Assembly: GCA_937920635.1 (NCBI GenBank)
Contig: CAKZUE010000054.1
Span: 1-64,000 of the forward strand
From: an uncultured Bryobacteraceae bacterium
GTDB lineage: Bacteria; Acidobacteriota; Terriglobia; Bryobacterales; Bryobacteraceae
Length of the DNA stretch: 64,000 nt
Direction: 5' to 3'
The translations under genes were made by a program, and so were the position numbers. Below, piece after piece: positions 43,968-53,762 of this stretch (within the stretch, counting starts at the first letter, position 1; each line of letters opens with the position of its first letter). A model generated the notes under the pieces. That model was not told the DNA's origin and searched no databases. It saw only the letters and a program-made list of their open reading frames with translations.

Positions 43968-45148
43968 GCCTGCGTGCCCTCCCCTGCCACACGATGCCCG
44001 AGCAGCGCCCCGTAAACGGCCTCCTGCATCGTGCCGTTCAGGTTGGCCAGCAGCCGCTCCTTCAGGTCCAGGTACCGCTGGGTGCCCGCAAACAGATCCT
44101 GAACGATGTCGCGCATCCGCGGCGAAAGCCGCATGAGTTCGATCATCCGCGCGGGGACGCTGGAAAACATGATCTGCTGGATGAAAAACCGCTTCGCCAG
44201 CCCTGCGCCGAACGCAAGATCCTCGAGGAACTCGCGGCGCAGGAGCGAGTGATACACATTGTGGCGGGAGGACGGATCCACGCGGTCATGCAGGATAGCC
44301 TGCGCGGCCAGGTCGCCGGAACGGATGGCGTAGTAGAGACCCTCGCCCGTCACCGGATCGACCAGCCCCGCGGCATCGCCCGCCGCCACCCAGCGCGGGC
44401 CGCTGATGCGGTTCGAGCGCCAGGAGGGACGCTCAAGAGCGGGAATGACGTGCGCGTAGAACGTTGCTCCGGCGCGCGGGATGCAGTGCTCGTCCATGTA
44501 GCGGTGGAGCTGCTCCCTCGCCTCGTGCGAGGCCACGCCCTTGCCGCAGATGCCCACCGAGAGATGATCGCATCGCGGAAACACCCAGACATATCCTTCG
44601 AAATTCGGGAAAAACTGGATGTCTACTTCGGCCCGTGTTTCCGGGACGTAGTAACCGAGGGCGCACATGGTGTCGCCCGGCTTCCATTCGGTGCCGACAC
44701 TCCGGAACGTGTTGCGGGCGCCGGTGGCGGCGACGATGAAATCGGCTTCGAGCGTGCCGCGCCGCGTGCGGACGCGCCAGCCATCCTCGCGCGGCTCCAG
44801 CCCCAGCACGCGCTCCTTTTCCAGTTGCGCGCCTGCCGCTGCGGCGCGGTTCAGCAGCATCTGGTTCAGGTCTTTCCGGGAATAAATCAGCAACGGATGC
44901 CGGAGCCGCATGGAGACGCTGCCGCCGCGCGGTTCGGAGAGCCGCGTCTCGAAAACCTGTTTTTTGGGAACCGCGTTTTCCAGCAGGAACGGATACTGCC
45001 GGTATGCCTTGTAAGTGATGCCGCCGCCGCACGGCTTCTCCCAGGCGAGTTTTTCGTCGAACAGCACGGTGGACAAACCCGCCTGCGCCAGCCCCGCCGC
45101 CGCCATGGCGCCGGCGGGTCCGCCGCCGAGCACCACTACCCGCTTCAC
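43964..45148 (-). CDS. Geranylgeranyl reductase family FAD-dependent oxidoreductase
   Basis: A 394-residue flavoprotein. The FAD-binding motif is [21 protein letters not shown] (residues 4-24), followed by the family box [16 protein letters not shown], the VAATGARN strand and the second FAD motif [27 protein letters not shown]. Members reduce isoprenoid double bonds, for example of quinone side chains, or lipid geranylgeranyl groups. In a heterotroph menaquinone or lipid side-chain saturation is the best guess. It overlaps hemL by four bases and the lipoprotein gene by four bases (45145-45148), so all three are coupled. Confidence 0.88.
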   Translation of the reverse strand: MKRVVVLGGGPAGAMAAAGLAQAGLSTVLFDEKLAWEKPCGGGITYKAYRQYPFLLENAVPKKQVFETRLSEPRGGSVSMRLRHPLLIYSRKDLNQMLLNRAAAAGAQLEKERVLGLEPREDGWRVRTRRGTLEADFIVAATGARNTFRSVGTEWKPGDTMCALGYYVPETRAEVDIQFFPNFEGYVWVFPRCDHLSVGICGKGVASHEAREQLHRYMDEHCIPRAGATFYAHVIPALERPSWRSNRISGPRWVAAGDAAGLVDPVTGEGLYYAIRSGDLAAQAILHDRVDPSSRHNVYHSLLRREFLEDLAFGAGLAKRFFIQQIMFSSVPARMIELMRLSPRMRDIVQDLFAGTQRYLDLKERLLANLNGTMQEAVYGALLGHRVAGEGTQA

Positions 45149-45549
45149 TGCTTGCGCTCCGTGCCTGCGCCGCCCGTAGGCGGGTGTCCGGGCGGAAGGG
45201 CGCCCTCTCCGGCAGGCGGCTCCCCTGATGGCGGCATCATTCCGTGGCCCATCCCGGAGTCAGCCTTCTTCTTCACGATCCATTCATTCCCCTGCCGCTC
45301 CAGCGTGTAGCGCATGGACATGCCGGATGCGCCAGCGCCTTTCGGCTTGAAGCCGACCACGGCATCGGCTTCGTTGTCACGGAAGGTCACGCTGGTCACC
45401 TCGATGTCCATCTGCGCGAGGTTGAGCCCCGAGTTCTGCGACAGGTGTTTGATCACGCCGGCGCGGACGGCTTCATTGGTCTGAATGTTCTTCGAGCAGC
45501 CGGCCAGCAGGGCCAGCGCGAGGGGGACGATCCATCTGGCTGGGGTCAC
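45145..45549 (-). CDS. Small lipoprotein of unknown function
   Basis: A 134-residue protein starting with GTG. Its lipobox is LALALLAGC (Cys near residue 17), followed by SKNIQTNEAVRAGVIKHL. The middle part (MDIEVTSVTFRDNEADAVVGF) looks like a small alpha/beta fold, and the tail is Pro/Gly-rich. No family was recognised. A TATAAT on the minus strand at 45556-45561 would place transcription start at or near the GTG, suggesting a leaderless message. It overlaps the flavoprotein gene by four bases and is divergent from DUF1080. Confidence 0.65.
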   Translation of the reverse strand: MTPARWIVPLALALLAGCSKNIQTNEAVRAGVIKHLSQNSGLNLAQMDIEVTSVTFRDNEADAVVGFKPKGAGASGMSMRYTLERQGNEWIVKKKADSGMGHGMMPPSGEPPAGEGALPPGHPPTGGAGTERKQ

Positions 45550-45637
45550 ATTGTGATTATAGCGGCCGCGGCCCGGCGCTCTCCCGCGCAGCCTGGCCGT
45601 CTCGCTGCACAACAGGCGGCTGCGGTAGACTCTGCTC

Positions 45638-46567
45638 ATGCGAGCGTGCATTCGGGCGCTGTTGGTCTCTGTGGCGGCGATCAGCCTCTCCTCCGCACAG
45701 CCGAACCCTTTCCTCGGACGTTGGAATTTCAACATTCAGACGCCCGGCGGACAGCGGGCAAGCTGGCTCGGCATCTATGAGCGCGCAGGAGCGCTGGAGG
45801 TCTGGTATCAGCCCACTGGCGGCAACGTTTTTCAGGTGAAAGATGCGCGGATCGACGGAGGCAAGCTGATCCTGAACATCGCCGCCTCCGGCCCCAACCG
45901 TCCCGCCGTCGTCTGGGAACTGGAAGCCCGTGGCGGCAGGCTTACCGGCGTGGCGCGCCGTGGAGACAATACAACGCCGCTGGAAGGCAAGCGCGCGCCG
46001 GAACTGAAACGCCCAGAGCCGCGCGCCTGGACCGAGCCGCGCCCGCTGTTCAACGGCCGCGACCTCACGGGATGGGAGCCGGCAGGCAATCCCGCCAACA
46101 GCCACTGGAAAGCCATCAACGGCGAACTGGTGAATGAAAAGCTCGGTTCAAACCTGAAATCGGTGGAGAAATTCGAGGACTTCAAGCTGCATTTCGAAGT
46201 CATGCTCCCCGAACACACCAACAGCGGCTTCTATCTGCGCGGGCGGTACGAGATCCAGCTCGAGAACGAGCCCGAGGGCAAGAGCCCGCCCGAGCGCCGC
46301 ATGGGGTCGATTTACGGCCGAATCGCGCCGAAGCCGGCGCCCGCCAACCGCCCCGGGCAGTGGGATGTGTTCGATGTCACGCTGGTGGGCAGGACGCTCA
46401 CGGTGGTGCAGAACGGCGTGGTCACCATCGACCGGCAGGAGATCGAAGGCATCACCGGCGGCGCGCTGGACGCCGACGAGGAATTGCCTGGCCCATTTCT
46501 GATCCAGGGAGATCACGCCGGCGGCGTGCGGTTCCGCAACATCACGGTTTCCGTGCCGGAGCGGTGA
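45638..46567 (+). CDS. Secreted DUF1080 (3-keto-disaccharide hydrolase family) protein
   Basis: A 309-residue exported protein with a Sec signal (ALLVSVAAISLSSAQ). An N-terminal lipocalin-like or small beta domain (residues 20-125) precedes the DUF1080 jelly-roll, which shows FNGRDLTGWEPAGN, WKAINGELVNEKLGS, the SGFYLRGRYEIQLEN core and the FLIQGDHAGGVRFRNITV end. Characterised members hydrolyse 3-keto-glycosides made by Gfo/Idh/MocA-like oxidases. A Gfo/Idh/MocA enzyme with a Tat signal lies in the window at 11.8 kb, which fits but is not adjacent. Confidence 0.9.
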   Translation: MRACIRALLVSVAAISLSSAQPNPFLGRWNFNIQTPGGQRASWLGIYERAGALEVWYQPTGGNVFQVKDARIDGGKLILNIAASGPNRPAVVWELEARGGRLTGVARRGDNTTPLEGKRAPELKRPEPRAWTEPRPLFNGRDLTGWEPAGNPANSHWKAINGELVNEKLGSNLKSVEKFEDFKLHFEVMLPEHTNSGFYLRGRYEIQLENEPEGKSPPERRMGSIYGRIAPKPAPANRPGQWDVFDVTLVGRTLTVVQNGVVTIDRQEIEGITGGALDADEELPGPFLIQGDHAGGVRFRNITVSVPER

Positions 46568-46595
46568 TCCGGCGGCGGTGCGCTATTCTGAGGGC

Positions 46596-47846
46596 ATGAA
46601 CCGCAGGGACGCCGTAGCGCTTTCGCTGTTTGGCATTGCCGCGCGCGGAGCCAGCGCGGATGTCCGCCCGCTTCCTGACCCTTCGCTGCGCGAGAAAGAC
46701 GCGGAGAAATACTGGCTACAGGTGCGCCGCGAGCAGTTCCTGCTGCCGGGCTGGCGCGCCTTTCTCAACAACGGCAGCCTCGGCGTCGCTCCGCGCCCGG
46801 TGGTCCATGCCGTCACTGAGTATCTGGAGACCGCGGCGGCGCTGGTACGCGACGAATACCCGCGCTGGGGTTACGAAGACCTTGACGCCGAGCGAGCCGA
46901 GATGGCGGCGTTCGTTGGCTGCAAGAAGGAGGAGCTGGCGTTCACTCATTGCGCCACGGAAGCGATGAGCGTGATCGCCAACGGCATAGAGCTGAAAGCC
47001 GGCGACGAGGTCGTGCTCACCGATCACGAGCATCCCAGCGGCATCGCACCGTGGGCGCTGCGGGCAAAGCGGCACGGTATCGTGATGCGCGAAGTGAAGC
47101 TGCCGCATCCGCCGCAGAGCGCGGGGCAGCTCGCCGACATCGTCGTCTCCGCCATCGGTCCGCGCACGCGCGTGCTCAGCTTCAGCGGCATCATCAGCCC
47201 GACGGGAGTGCTGATGCCTGTGCGCGAGATCTGCCGCGCGGCGCGCGCCAAAGGCGTGCTCGCCGTGGTCGACGGAGCGCACATGAACGGGCAGGTGCCG
47301 CTGCGGCTGGCGGATCTCGAGTGCGACTACTTCGCCGGCAGCCCCCATAAGTGGCTCTTCGCGCCTGCCGGGTGCGGACTGATGTACATCCGCGAGGAGC
47401 ACCTGGACCGCCATTGGCCCGTGATCGTGACGGGCGACTGGGACAGGATGGAATTGAAAGCCGCGCGGTTCATGAAGATTGGCACCAACAACCGCGCCAC
47501 GATCGCCGGCATGATGGCGGGCAAGCGCTTCATCGAATCGCTGGGCCCGGAGCATGTGTACGCGAGAATTCACGAGCTGGCGAAGCGGGTGTATCAAAAG
47601 GCGGCGCAGCGTCCGTATCTGAAGCTGCTCAGCTCCGCCGACGACCGCCTGTACGGGGCGCTGGTCACGGTAACATTTCCCGAGAATTTTGATTTCGCGC
47701 AGCTCTGGCGCAAAGCGAAGGAGCGCCGGATCTGGCTGTACGGCGGCCAGAAGCTGCGCATTTCGACGCCCATTCATTTGCGGATGGCGGACATCGAAGC
47801 GGCGTTCGCGCTGTTCGATGAAGTAGCGGGGTACAAGGCGGCATGA
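46596..47846 (+). CDS. PLP-dependent class V aminotransferase-like enzyme (cysteine desulfurase/isopenicillin-N epimerase-like)
   Basis: A 416-residue fold-type I PLP enzyme. LNNGSLGVAPRPVV (residues 55-70) is the family glycine-rich start, FTHCATEAMSVIANGIELKAGDEVVLTDHEHPSG the phosphate and ring-stacking region (His), VDGAHMNGQVPL the PLP Asp motif, and DYFAGSPHKWLFAPAGCGLMY contains the Schiff-base Lys. The N-terminus (RRDAVALSLFGIAARGASA) resembles a Tat signal with RR, so it may be exported. Exact reaction unknown. The stop overlaps the next gene by four bases (ATGA). Confidence 0.85.
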   Translation: MNRRDAVALSLFGIAARGASADVRPLPDPSLREKDAEKYWLQVRREQFLLPGWRAFLNNGSLGVAPRPVVHAVTEYLETAAALVRDEYPRWGYEDLDAERAEMAAFVGCKKEELAFTHCATEAMSVIANGIELKAGDEVVLTDHEHPSGIAPWALRAKRHGIVMREVKLPHPPQSAGQLADIVVSAIGPRTRVLSFSGIISPTGVLMPVREICRAARAKGVLAVVDGAHMNGQVPLRLADLECDYFAGSPHKWLFAPAGCGLMYIREEHLDRHWPVIVTGDWDRMELKAARFMKIGTNNRATIAGMMAGKRFIESLGPEHVYARIHELAKRVYQKAAQRPYLKLLSSADDRLYGALVTVTFPENFDFAQLWRKAKERRIWLYGGQKLRISTPIHLRMADIEAAFALFDEVAGYKAA

Positions 47847-48295
47847 GAAGTCCGCTCGAAGAGGCGGCGCTGCTGCTGGACTCCATGCGAACCATGGTGC
47901 TGGCTGTGGAGCTCGCGGACGGAGGCGCGCATTCCGCTCCGCTGTATTTCGTGCGCGGCGAGGGCTTCGCGCTGTACTGGCTTTCGTCGCCCGCCAGCCT
48001 GCACAGCCTGGAGATCTCGCGCACGGGCAAGGTTGCAGCGGCGGTGTTCCGGCCATCGAGGAAATGGGCGGATCTGCGCGGGGTGCAGATCCGCGGCGAG
48101 GCAACGGCAGTGCGCAAGAACCGCGCCGTCATCGAGAAATACAAGGCGAAATTCCGCCTGGGCGGCGAGCTCGATCCGGTGATTGCCCGCAGCCGCCTGT
48201 ACCGGCTCGCGCCGCGCTGGATGCGGCTGATCGACAACAGAAGGGGCTTCGGCTGGAACATGGAATGGGAGTTCCCAGCCTTACAACAAAAATGA
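47843..48295 (+). CDS. Pyridoxamine-5-phosphate-oxidase-like (split-barrel) flavin-binding protein
   Basis: A 150-residue protein of the split-barrel fold. Signs are MRTMVLAVELADGGAHSAPLYFV, LYWLSSPASLHSLEISRTGKVAAAVF and WADLRGVQIRGEATAVR, the pattern of PNPOx-like, YhbP-type proteins (about 140-160 residues). The reaction is unknown and binding of FMN or heme is possible. It is the middle gene of a three-gene set overlapping the upstream PLP enzyme by four bases and the downstream M28 peptidase by four bases (ATGA). The set must be one mRNA. Confidence 0.78.
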   Translation: MRSPLEEAALLLDSMRTMVLAVELADGGAHSAPLYFVRGEGFALYWLSSPASLHSLEISRTGKVAAAVFRPSRKWADLRGVQIRGEATAVRKNRAVIEKYKAKFRLGGELDPVIARSRLYRLAPRWMRLIDNRRGFGWNMEWEFPALQQK

Positions 48296-49746
48296 AACGT
48301 TTTGTTCTTTTCGTCCTGGCGGCGGCCGCCGCCCCCGCCGCACTCGCGCCGGAGGAATCCCGGCTCGCCTCCGTGATCTCGGCGGACCTGCTGAGAGCCC
48401 ATGTGTCCTTTCTCGCTTCGGATGCGCTGGAAGGCCGCGACACGCCTTCGCGCGGCCTGGACGCCGCGGCTGAGTACCTGGCCAGCCAGTTCCGCCGGCT
48501 TGGCCTGAAGCCGGGCGCGGGCCAGAGTTATTTTCAGACCGCCAGCATGGACTCCGTCCAGCAGCCGATGGAGGGCTTCACGCTGGAGCTGAAGTGGAAC
48601 GGCGGCAGCTATTCGGCCGATCCGTCGCGCGCGGCGGTGATGGGCGGCGAGGCGCTGGAACTGAATGGCGCGCCTGCGGTGCGCGTGGTCTGGCAGAGCC
48701 CTGATGATCCGCTGCCGCCGCGCGAAAGCGTCGCCGGAAAAGCAGTTTTGCTGAGCGCGCCCGCGCGCAGCGCCGCCTACACGGAGAAGCGGCGGCAGCT
48801 TCTGGCCCTGGAACCGGCGGTTCTGATCACGGCCGGCCCAACCTTCCGCGCCCGGGCGATGCTCGAAGAGCGCCGGACTTTCCAGCCGCGCCGTGTTCCG
48901 GTTGTGATGGTCTCAGACAGCGGCTTCGCCCAGGCGCTCGAATCCCTGAACGGAGCCGCTACCGTCAACCTGCGCATTCCGCCGCCGCAGCGGCAACCCG
49001 TGGATCTGAAGAATGTCGTTGCCGTGCTCGAGGGCAGCGACCCGAAGCTGAAGGATCAGGTGATCCTTTTGACAGCCCACTACGATCATGTGGGCGTGCG
49101 AGAGGGTGGCGAGGGCGACCGCATCCTGAACGGGGCCAACGACAACGCCAGCGGCACGGCCACGGTGTTGGCGCTGGCCGAAGCCTTTGCGCGGCACCCG
49201 GCGCGGCCGCGCCGCACGCTGGTTTTCATGCTGTATTTCGGCGAGGAAAAAGGCCTGATCGGCTCCCGTTATTATGCGCGTAATCCGCTTTTTCCGCTGC
49301 ACAAAACGGCGGCCAATCTGAATTTCGAACAGATGGGCCGCACGGACGACAATTCCGGCTCGCGCGCGGGCAAGCTAACGGCCTCAGGGTTCGATTACAC
49401 CACGCTGGGAGAACTGCTCACTCTGGCCGGAAAGGACACGGGAGTGGAAGCCTTCAAGGACGGCTCCAACAGCGATTCGTTCTTCTCCCGCAGCGACAAT
49501 CAGGCCCTGGCTGACCTGGGAATTCCGGCGATCACCGTCTCCGTGGCGTGGACGTTTCCCGACTACCACCGCCCGGGCGACGAATGGGAGAAGCTGGATT
49601 ACGAAAACATGGAACGAGCCGTGCGCACCTGCGCCATTGCCGTATGGCGCGCGGCAAACGCCGATACGGCGCCGCAGTGGATTTCCAGCAACCCGCGCAC
49701 GGCGCGCTATGTCCAGGCCCACAGTCAACTGCACGGAGCGCGGTGA
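48292..49746 (+). CDS. Secreted M28-family zinc metallopeptidase
   Basis: A 484-residue exported aminopeptidase-like protein. A Sec signal (FVLFVLAAAAAPAALA) is followed by a helix-rich region, a PA-type insert and the M28 catalytic domain. Zinc residues read in order: TAHYDHVG (His263), NGANDNASGTA (Asp284, bridging), FGEEKGLIGS (Glu318/Glu319), SNSDSFFSRSDN (Asp) and the last His in FPDYHRPGDEWEKL. The length fits the family. Its likely role is degradation of peptides in the periplasm or outside. Start ATGA overlaps the PNPOx-like gene. Confidence 0.92.
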   Translation: MKRFVLFVLAAAAAPAALAPEESRLASVISADLLRAHVSFLASDALEGRDTPSRGLDAAAEYLASQFRRLGLKPGAGQSYFQTASMDSVQQPMEGFTLELKWNGGSYSADPSRAAVMGGEALELNGAPAVRVVWQSPDDPLPPRESVAGKAVLLSAPARSAAYTEKRRQLLALEPAVLITAGPTFRARAMLEERRTFQPRRVPVVMVSDSGFAQALESLNGAATVNLRIPPPQRQPVDLKNVVAVLEGSDPKLKDQVILLTAHYDHVGVREGGEGDRILNGANDNASGTATVLALAEAFARHPARPRRTLVFMLYFGEEKGLIGSRYYARNPLFPLHKTAANLNFEQMGRTDDNSGSRAGKLTASGFDYTTLGELLTLAGKDTGVEAFKDGSNSDSFFSRSDNQALADLGIPAITVSVAWTFPDYHRPGDEWEKLDYENMERAVRTCAIAVWRAANADTAPQWISSNPRTARYVQAHSQLHGAR

Positions 49747-51438
<1,692 letters not shown>

Positions 51439-51594
51439 CGGCGCTCCGGCGATGGATGCGGGCCGGGCGCAGGACTCAGCCAGGGTCCGGAAACAGTGAT
51501 GCGGCCCGCTTCCGGCGCGAGGGAGGAGGTATCCGTGTGATAGGCTCGAAGCCGCCGGGCGGCGGCGCGCCGCCCGGTGACAGGAGCATGAGCG

Positions 51595-52872
51595 ATGAAC
51601 ATCGACCGGCGCAAATGGATTTGCGGACTTGCGGCAGGCAGCCCTGGAGCGCAAGCGGCGCAGGGCAACCGGGCAGCCCGGCTGCCCAAGCCAGTGCAGG
51701 AGCGCTTCGCGCGGCTGGACGAAATCCTGAGACAGCCGGTGCTGAAGAAACAGTTGTTCTCTTCTCCGGTGATCCTCGAATCGATAGAACTGTTGCGGCT
51801 GGACGACCGCTTTCTGTGCCGTGTGCGCTCCCGCGACGGGGCGGAAGGCATTTCGGTGGCCCATGGCGAAATGCGCAACCTTTATCCGATATTCCTGAGA
51901 AGAATTCAGCCTTTCTTCTTGGGCAAAGACGCGCGCGAGCTGGATCTTATTCTTGATCGCGTGTATGTCTACGATTTTAATTTCCGGTTCAGCGGCATTT
52001 CGTTGGGCATACCGCTGGCGACTCTGGAGTTCGCGGTCCTCGACATGCTGGGCCGGATCGCCGGAAAGCCCGCGGGAGAGATGATCGGCGAAATCCATCA
52101 TCCGGAAGTCAGCGTATATGTAGCCACGGAATGGCGGGAAAAACCGGTGGAGGAATCGCTCGATCTGATCCGGAAAGAAGTGGCGAAATACGACGCAAAG
52201 GCGCTGAAGATCAAAGTCGGCAGGCTGATGTTCATGACGACCGATCTCTACGCCGCTGGCCCGCCGGGCAGGACGGAGAAGATCGTCCCGTTGGTGCGGA
52301 AGACCTTCGGCGACGACATGGCGCTGTACGCGGACGCCAACGGTTTCTACACGGTGCCGGAAGCCATCCGCGTGGGGCGGCTGCTGGAGCAGTACAGGTA
52401 CCGCTATTTCGAGGAGCCGGTGATGTTCGACCATCTGGAGGAGATCCGGCAGGTGGCGGACGCGCTGGCGATCCCGGTCTCGAACGGAGAGCAGGACTAC
52501 AGCTTCTACGGATTCCGCTGGCTGCTGGCGCATGAGGGGCTCGATATTGTGCAGCCGGACAACTATTATTTCGGCGGCATGATTCGGTCGATGAAGGTGG
52601 CGAGGATGGCGGCGGCGTTCGGCAAACAGTTCATCCCGCATATGTCCGGCGGCGGGCTGGGTTTTCTGTACAACATCCATCTGGTGTCAGCCGTGCCGAA
52701 TGCGGGCGAACACCACGAGTTCAAGGGCTTCCAGACGCACGTGAAGTTCGAGTGCAAGACGTCACCGCTGAAGGTCGTGAAAGGGAAGATCCGGGTGCCA
52801 ACGGGGCCTGGTTTCGGAGTGGAGTTCGATCCCGACTGGGTGAAGAGGCATCAGGTGGTGAAGTCTGCCTGA
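51595..52872 (+). CDS. Mandelate racemase/muconate lactonizing-type enolase-superfamily enzyme
   Basis: A 425-residue enolase-superfamily enzyme, probably a sugar-acid dehydratase. The start [15 protein letters not shown] is Tat-like, which would place it outside the cytoplasm. Barrel motifs in order are KALKIKVG (KxK), LYADANGFY (first metal Asp), [11 protein letters not shown] (Glu), [10 protein letters not shown] (Glu), [10 protein letters not shown] and QFIPHMSGG (His). The His and the missing Lys-x-Lys partner at the end place it near the mannonate/rhamnonate dehydratase side, but the substrate cannot be told. The ATG at 51595 follows a weak ribosome-binding site. Confidence 0.83.
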   Translation: MNIDRRKWICGLAAGSPGAQAAQGNRAARLPKPVQERFARLDEILRQPVLKKQLFSSPVILESIELLRLDDRFLCRVRSRDGAEGISVAHGEMRNLYPIFLRRIQPFFLGKDARELDLILDRVYVYDFNFRFSGISLGIPLATLEFAVLDMLGRIAGKPAGEMIGEIHHPEVSVYVATEWREKPVEESLDLIRKEVAKYDAKALKIKVGRLMFMTTDLYAAGPPGRTEKIVPLVRKTFGDDMALYADANGFYTVPEAIRVGRLLEQYRYRYFEEPVMFDHLEEIRQVADALAIPVSNGEQDYSFYGFRWLLAHEGLDIVQPDNYYFGGMIRSMKVARMAAAFGKQFIPHMSGGGLGFLYNIHLVSAVPNAGEHHEFKGFQTHVKFECKTSPLKVVKGKIRVPTGPGFGVEFDPDWVKRHQVVKSA

Positions 52873-52915
52873 TCTGGACCACGGGGGAGACGCTGCAGCG
52901 TGCGTCCAGCAAAAG

Positions 52916-52945
52916 TGGTGCCAGGCGGGCCTGTCCCCACTTTTT
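52916..52945 (+). repeat. 30-bp REP-like repeat, copy A
   Basis: Identical over 30 bases to the copy at 53054-53083, in the same orientation. Short inverted segments within it (CCAGG-CGGG-CCTG) allow a small hairpin, and it ends in a T tract. The GGTGCCAGGC...CTGTCCCCAC type is known from interspersed REP-like elements in other bacteria. Confidence 0.8.
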
Positions 52946-53053
52946 CAAAGGGCCGGAAGAGTGCAAATCGCCGGGAAGGAGCGGACTCTGGCAAGGCCTC
53001 CGGCGCTGACCATGCGGTGGGCCGCCGGCCGAAGGCATATCGGAGGATTAAAT

Positions 53054-53083
53054 TGGTGCCAGGCGGGCCTGTCCCCACTTTTT
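53054..53083 (+). repeat. 30-bp REP-like repeat, copy B
   Basis: The second direct copy, 138 bases after the first, followed by two more T. The 108 bases between the copies hold no gene. It lies 37 bases before the DUF1175 start. Confidence 0.8.
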
Positions 53084-53119
53084 TTCCGGGAGATGTTCCG
53101 GGTATCATGAGTGGGCAAA

Positions 53120-53755
53120 ATGACCCGGAGGAGTTTTCTGGCAGGTTACAGCGGGGCTGTGCGGGCGGCGCAGGCGAGGGCGGCGCCGGGCGCGAGGGAG
53201 GCGTTCCGGCTGTGGTTCTGCTGGCTGGCTGAATCGCTGTACCTCCTCAGGCAGCCGCCGGCGGAGGTGAAGGATTGCTCTTCCCTGCTCCGGTTCGCCT
53301 ACCGGGAGGCGTTGCGGCCGCACACAGCGGAGTGGGCGCGGCAATGGGGCTATGACATGCTCCCTCCTTATCCAGAGCCGCGCACCGGAGCAGCGCCGCT
53401 GTTCCGGGTCGGTGACGAAGCGCGGCATTTTGCCGATGCGCGCCATCTGATGCGGTTCAACACGCGGCGGATCGGGCGAAAACTGGAAGAGGCGATGCCC
53501 GCCGACGTGCTGTTTTTCCGCGCTCCGGATGGACAGTCCTGGCACGCGATGGCCTATCTGGGCCGGAGCCATTTCGAAGATTCGCCGGAGAAATATCTCG
53601 TGTATCATACGGGACCGGAGGGAAAATGGCGCGGAGAAGTGCGGCGCCCCGCGGTGCGAGAATTGCTGGAGCATCCCGAGCCGCGGTGGCGGCCGGTGGA
53701 GGGCAATCCTCATTTTCTCGGCGTGTACCGCTGGAATCTGCTGATGGAGGTGTGA
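53120..53755 (+). CDS. DUF1175 (YfaT-like) protein
   Basis: A 211-residue protein with a Tat-like start (TRRSFLAGYSGAVRAAQA). The DUF1175 region shows FRLWFCWLAESLYL, EVKDCSSLLRFAYREAL (Cys/Asp), MPADVLFFRAPDGQSWHAMAYLGRS and YLVYHTGPEGKWRGEVRR. The Cys plus His pattern (DCSSLLRFAYREAL, then SWHAMAYLG) resembles the NlpC/P60 papain-like fold; this is an inference. E. coli yfaT lies next to the alpha-2-macroglobulin-type gene yfaS, and here too the next gene, eight bases on, is an A2M protein. The start at ATG 53120 is not certain because a GTG lies nine bases upstream. Confidence 0.85.
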   Translation: MTRRSFLAGYSGAVRAAQARAAPGAREAFRLWFCWLAESLYLLRQPPAEVKDCSSLLRFAYREALRPHTAEWARQWGYDMLPPYPEPRTGAAPLFRVGDEARHFADARHLMRFNTRRIGRKLEEAMPADVLFFRAPDGQSWHAMAYLGRSHFEDSPEKYLVYHTGPEGKWRGEVRRPAVRELLEHPEPRWRPVEGNPHFLGVYRWNLLMEV

Positions 53756-53762
53756 AGCCGCC

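Noticed and set aside
52916-53083. The paired repeats as a CRISPR array
   Set aside because: Only two copies, a spacer of 108 bases and no cas genes.
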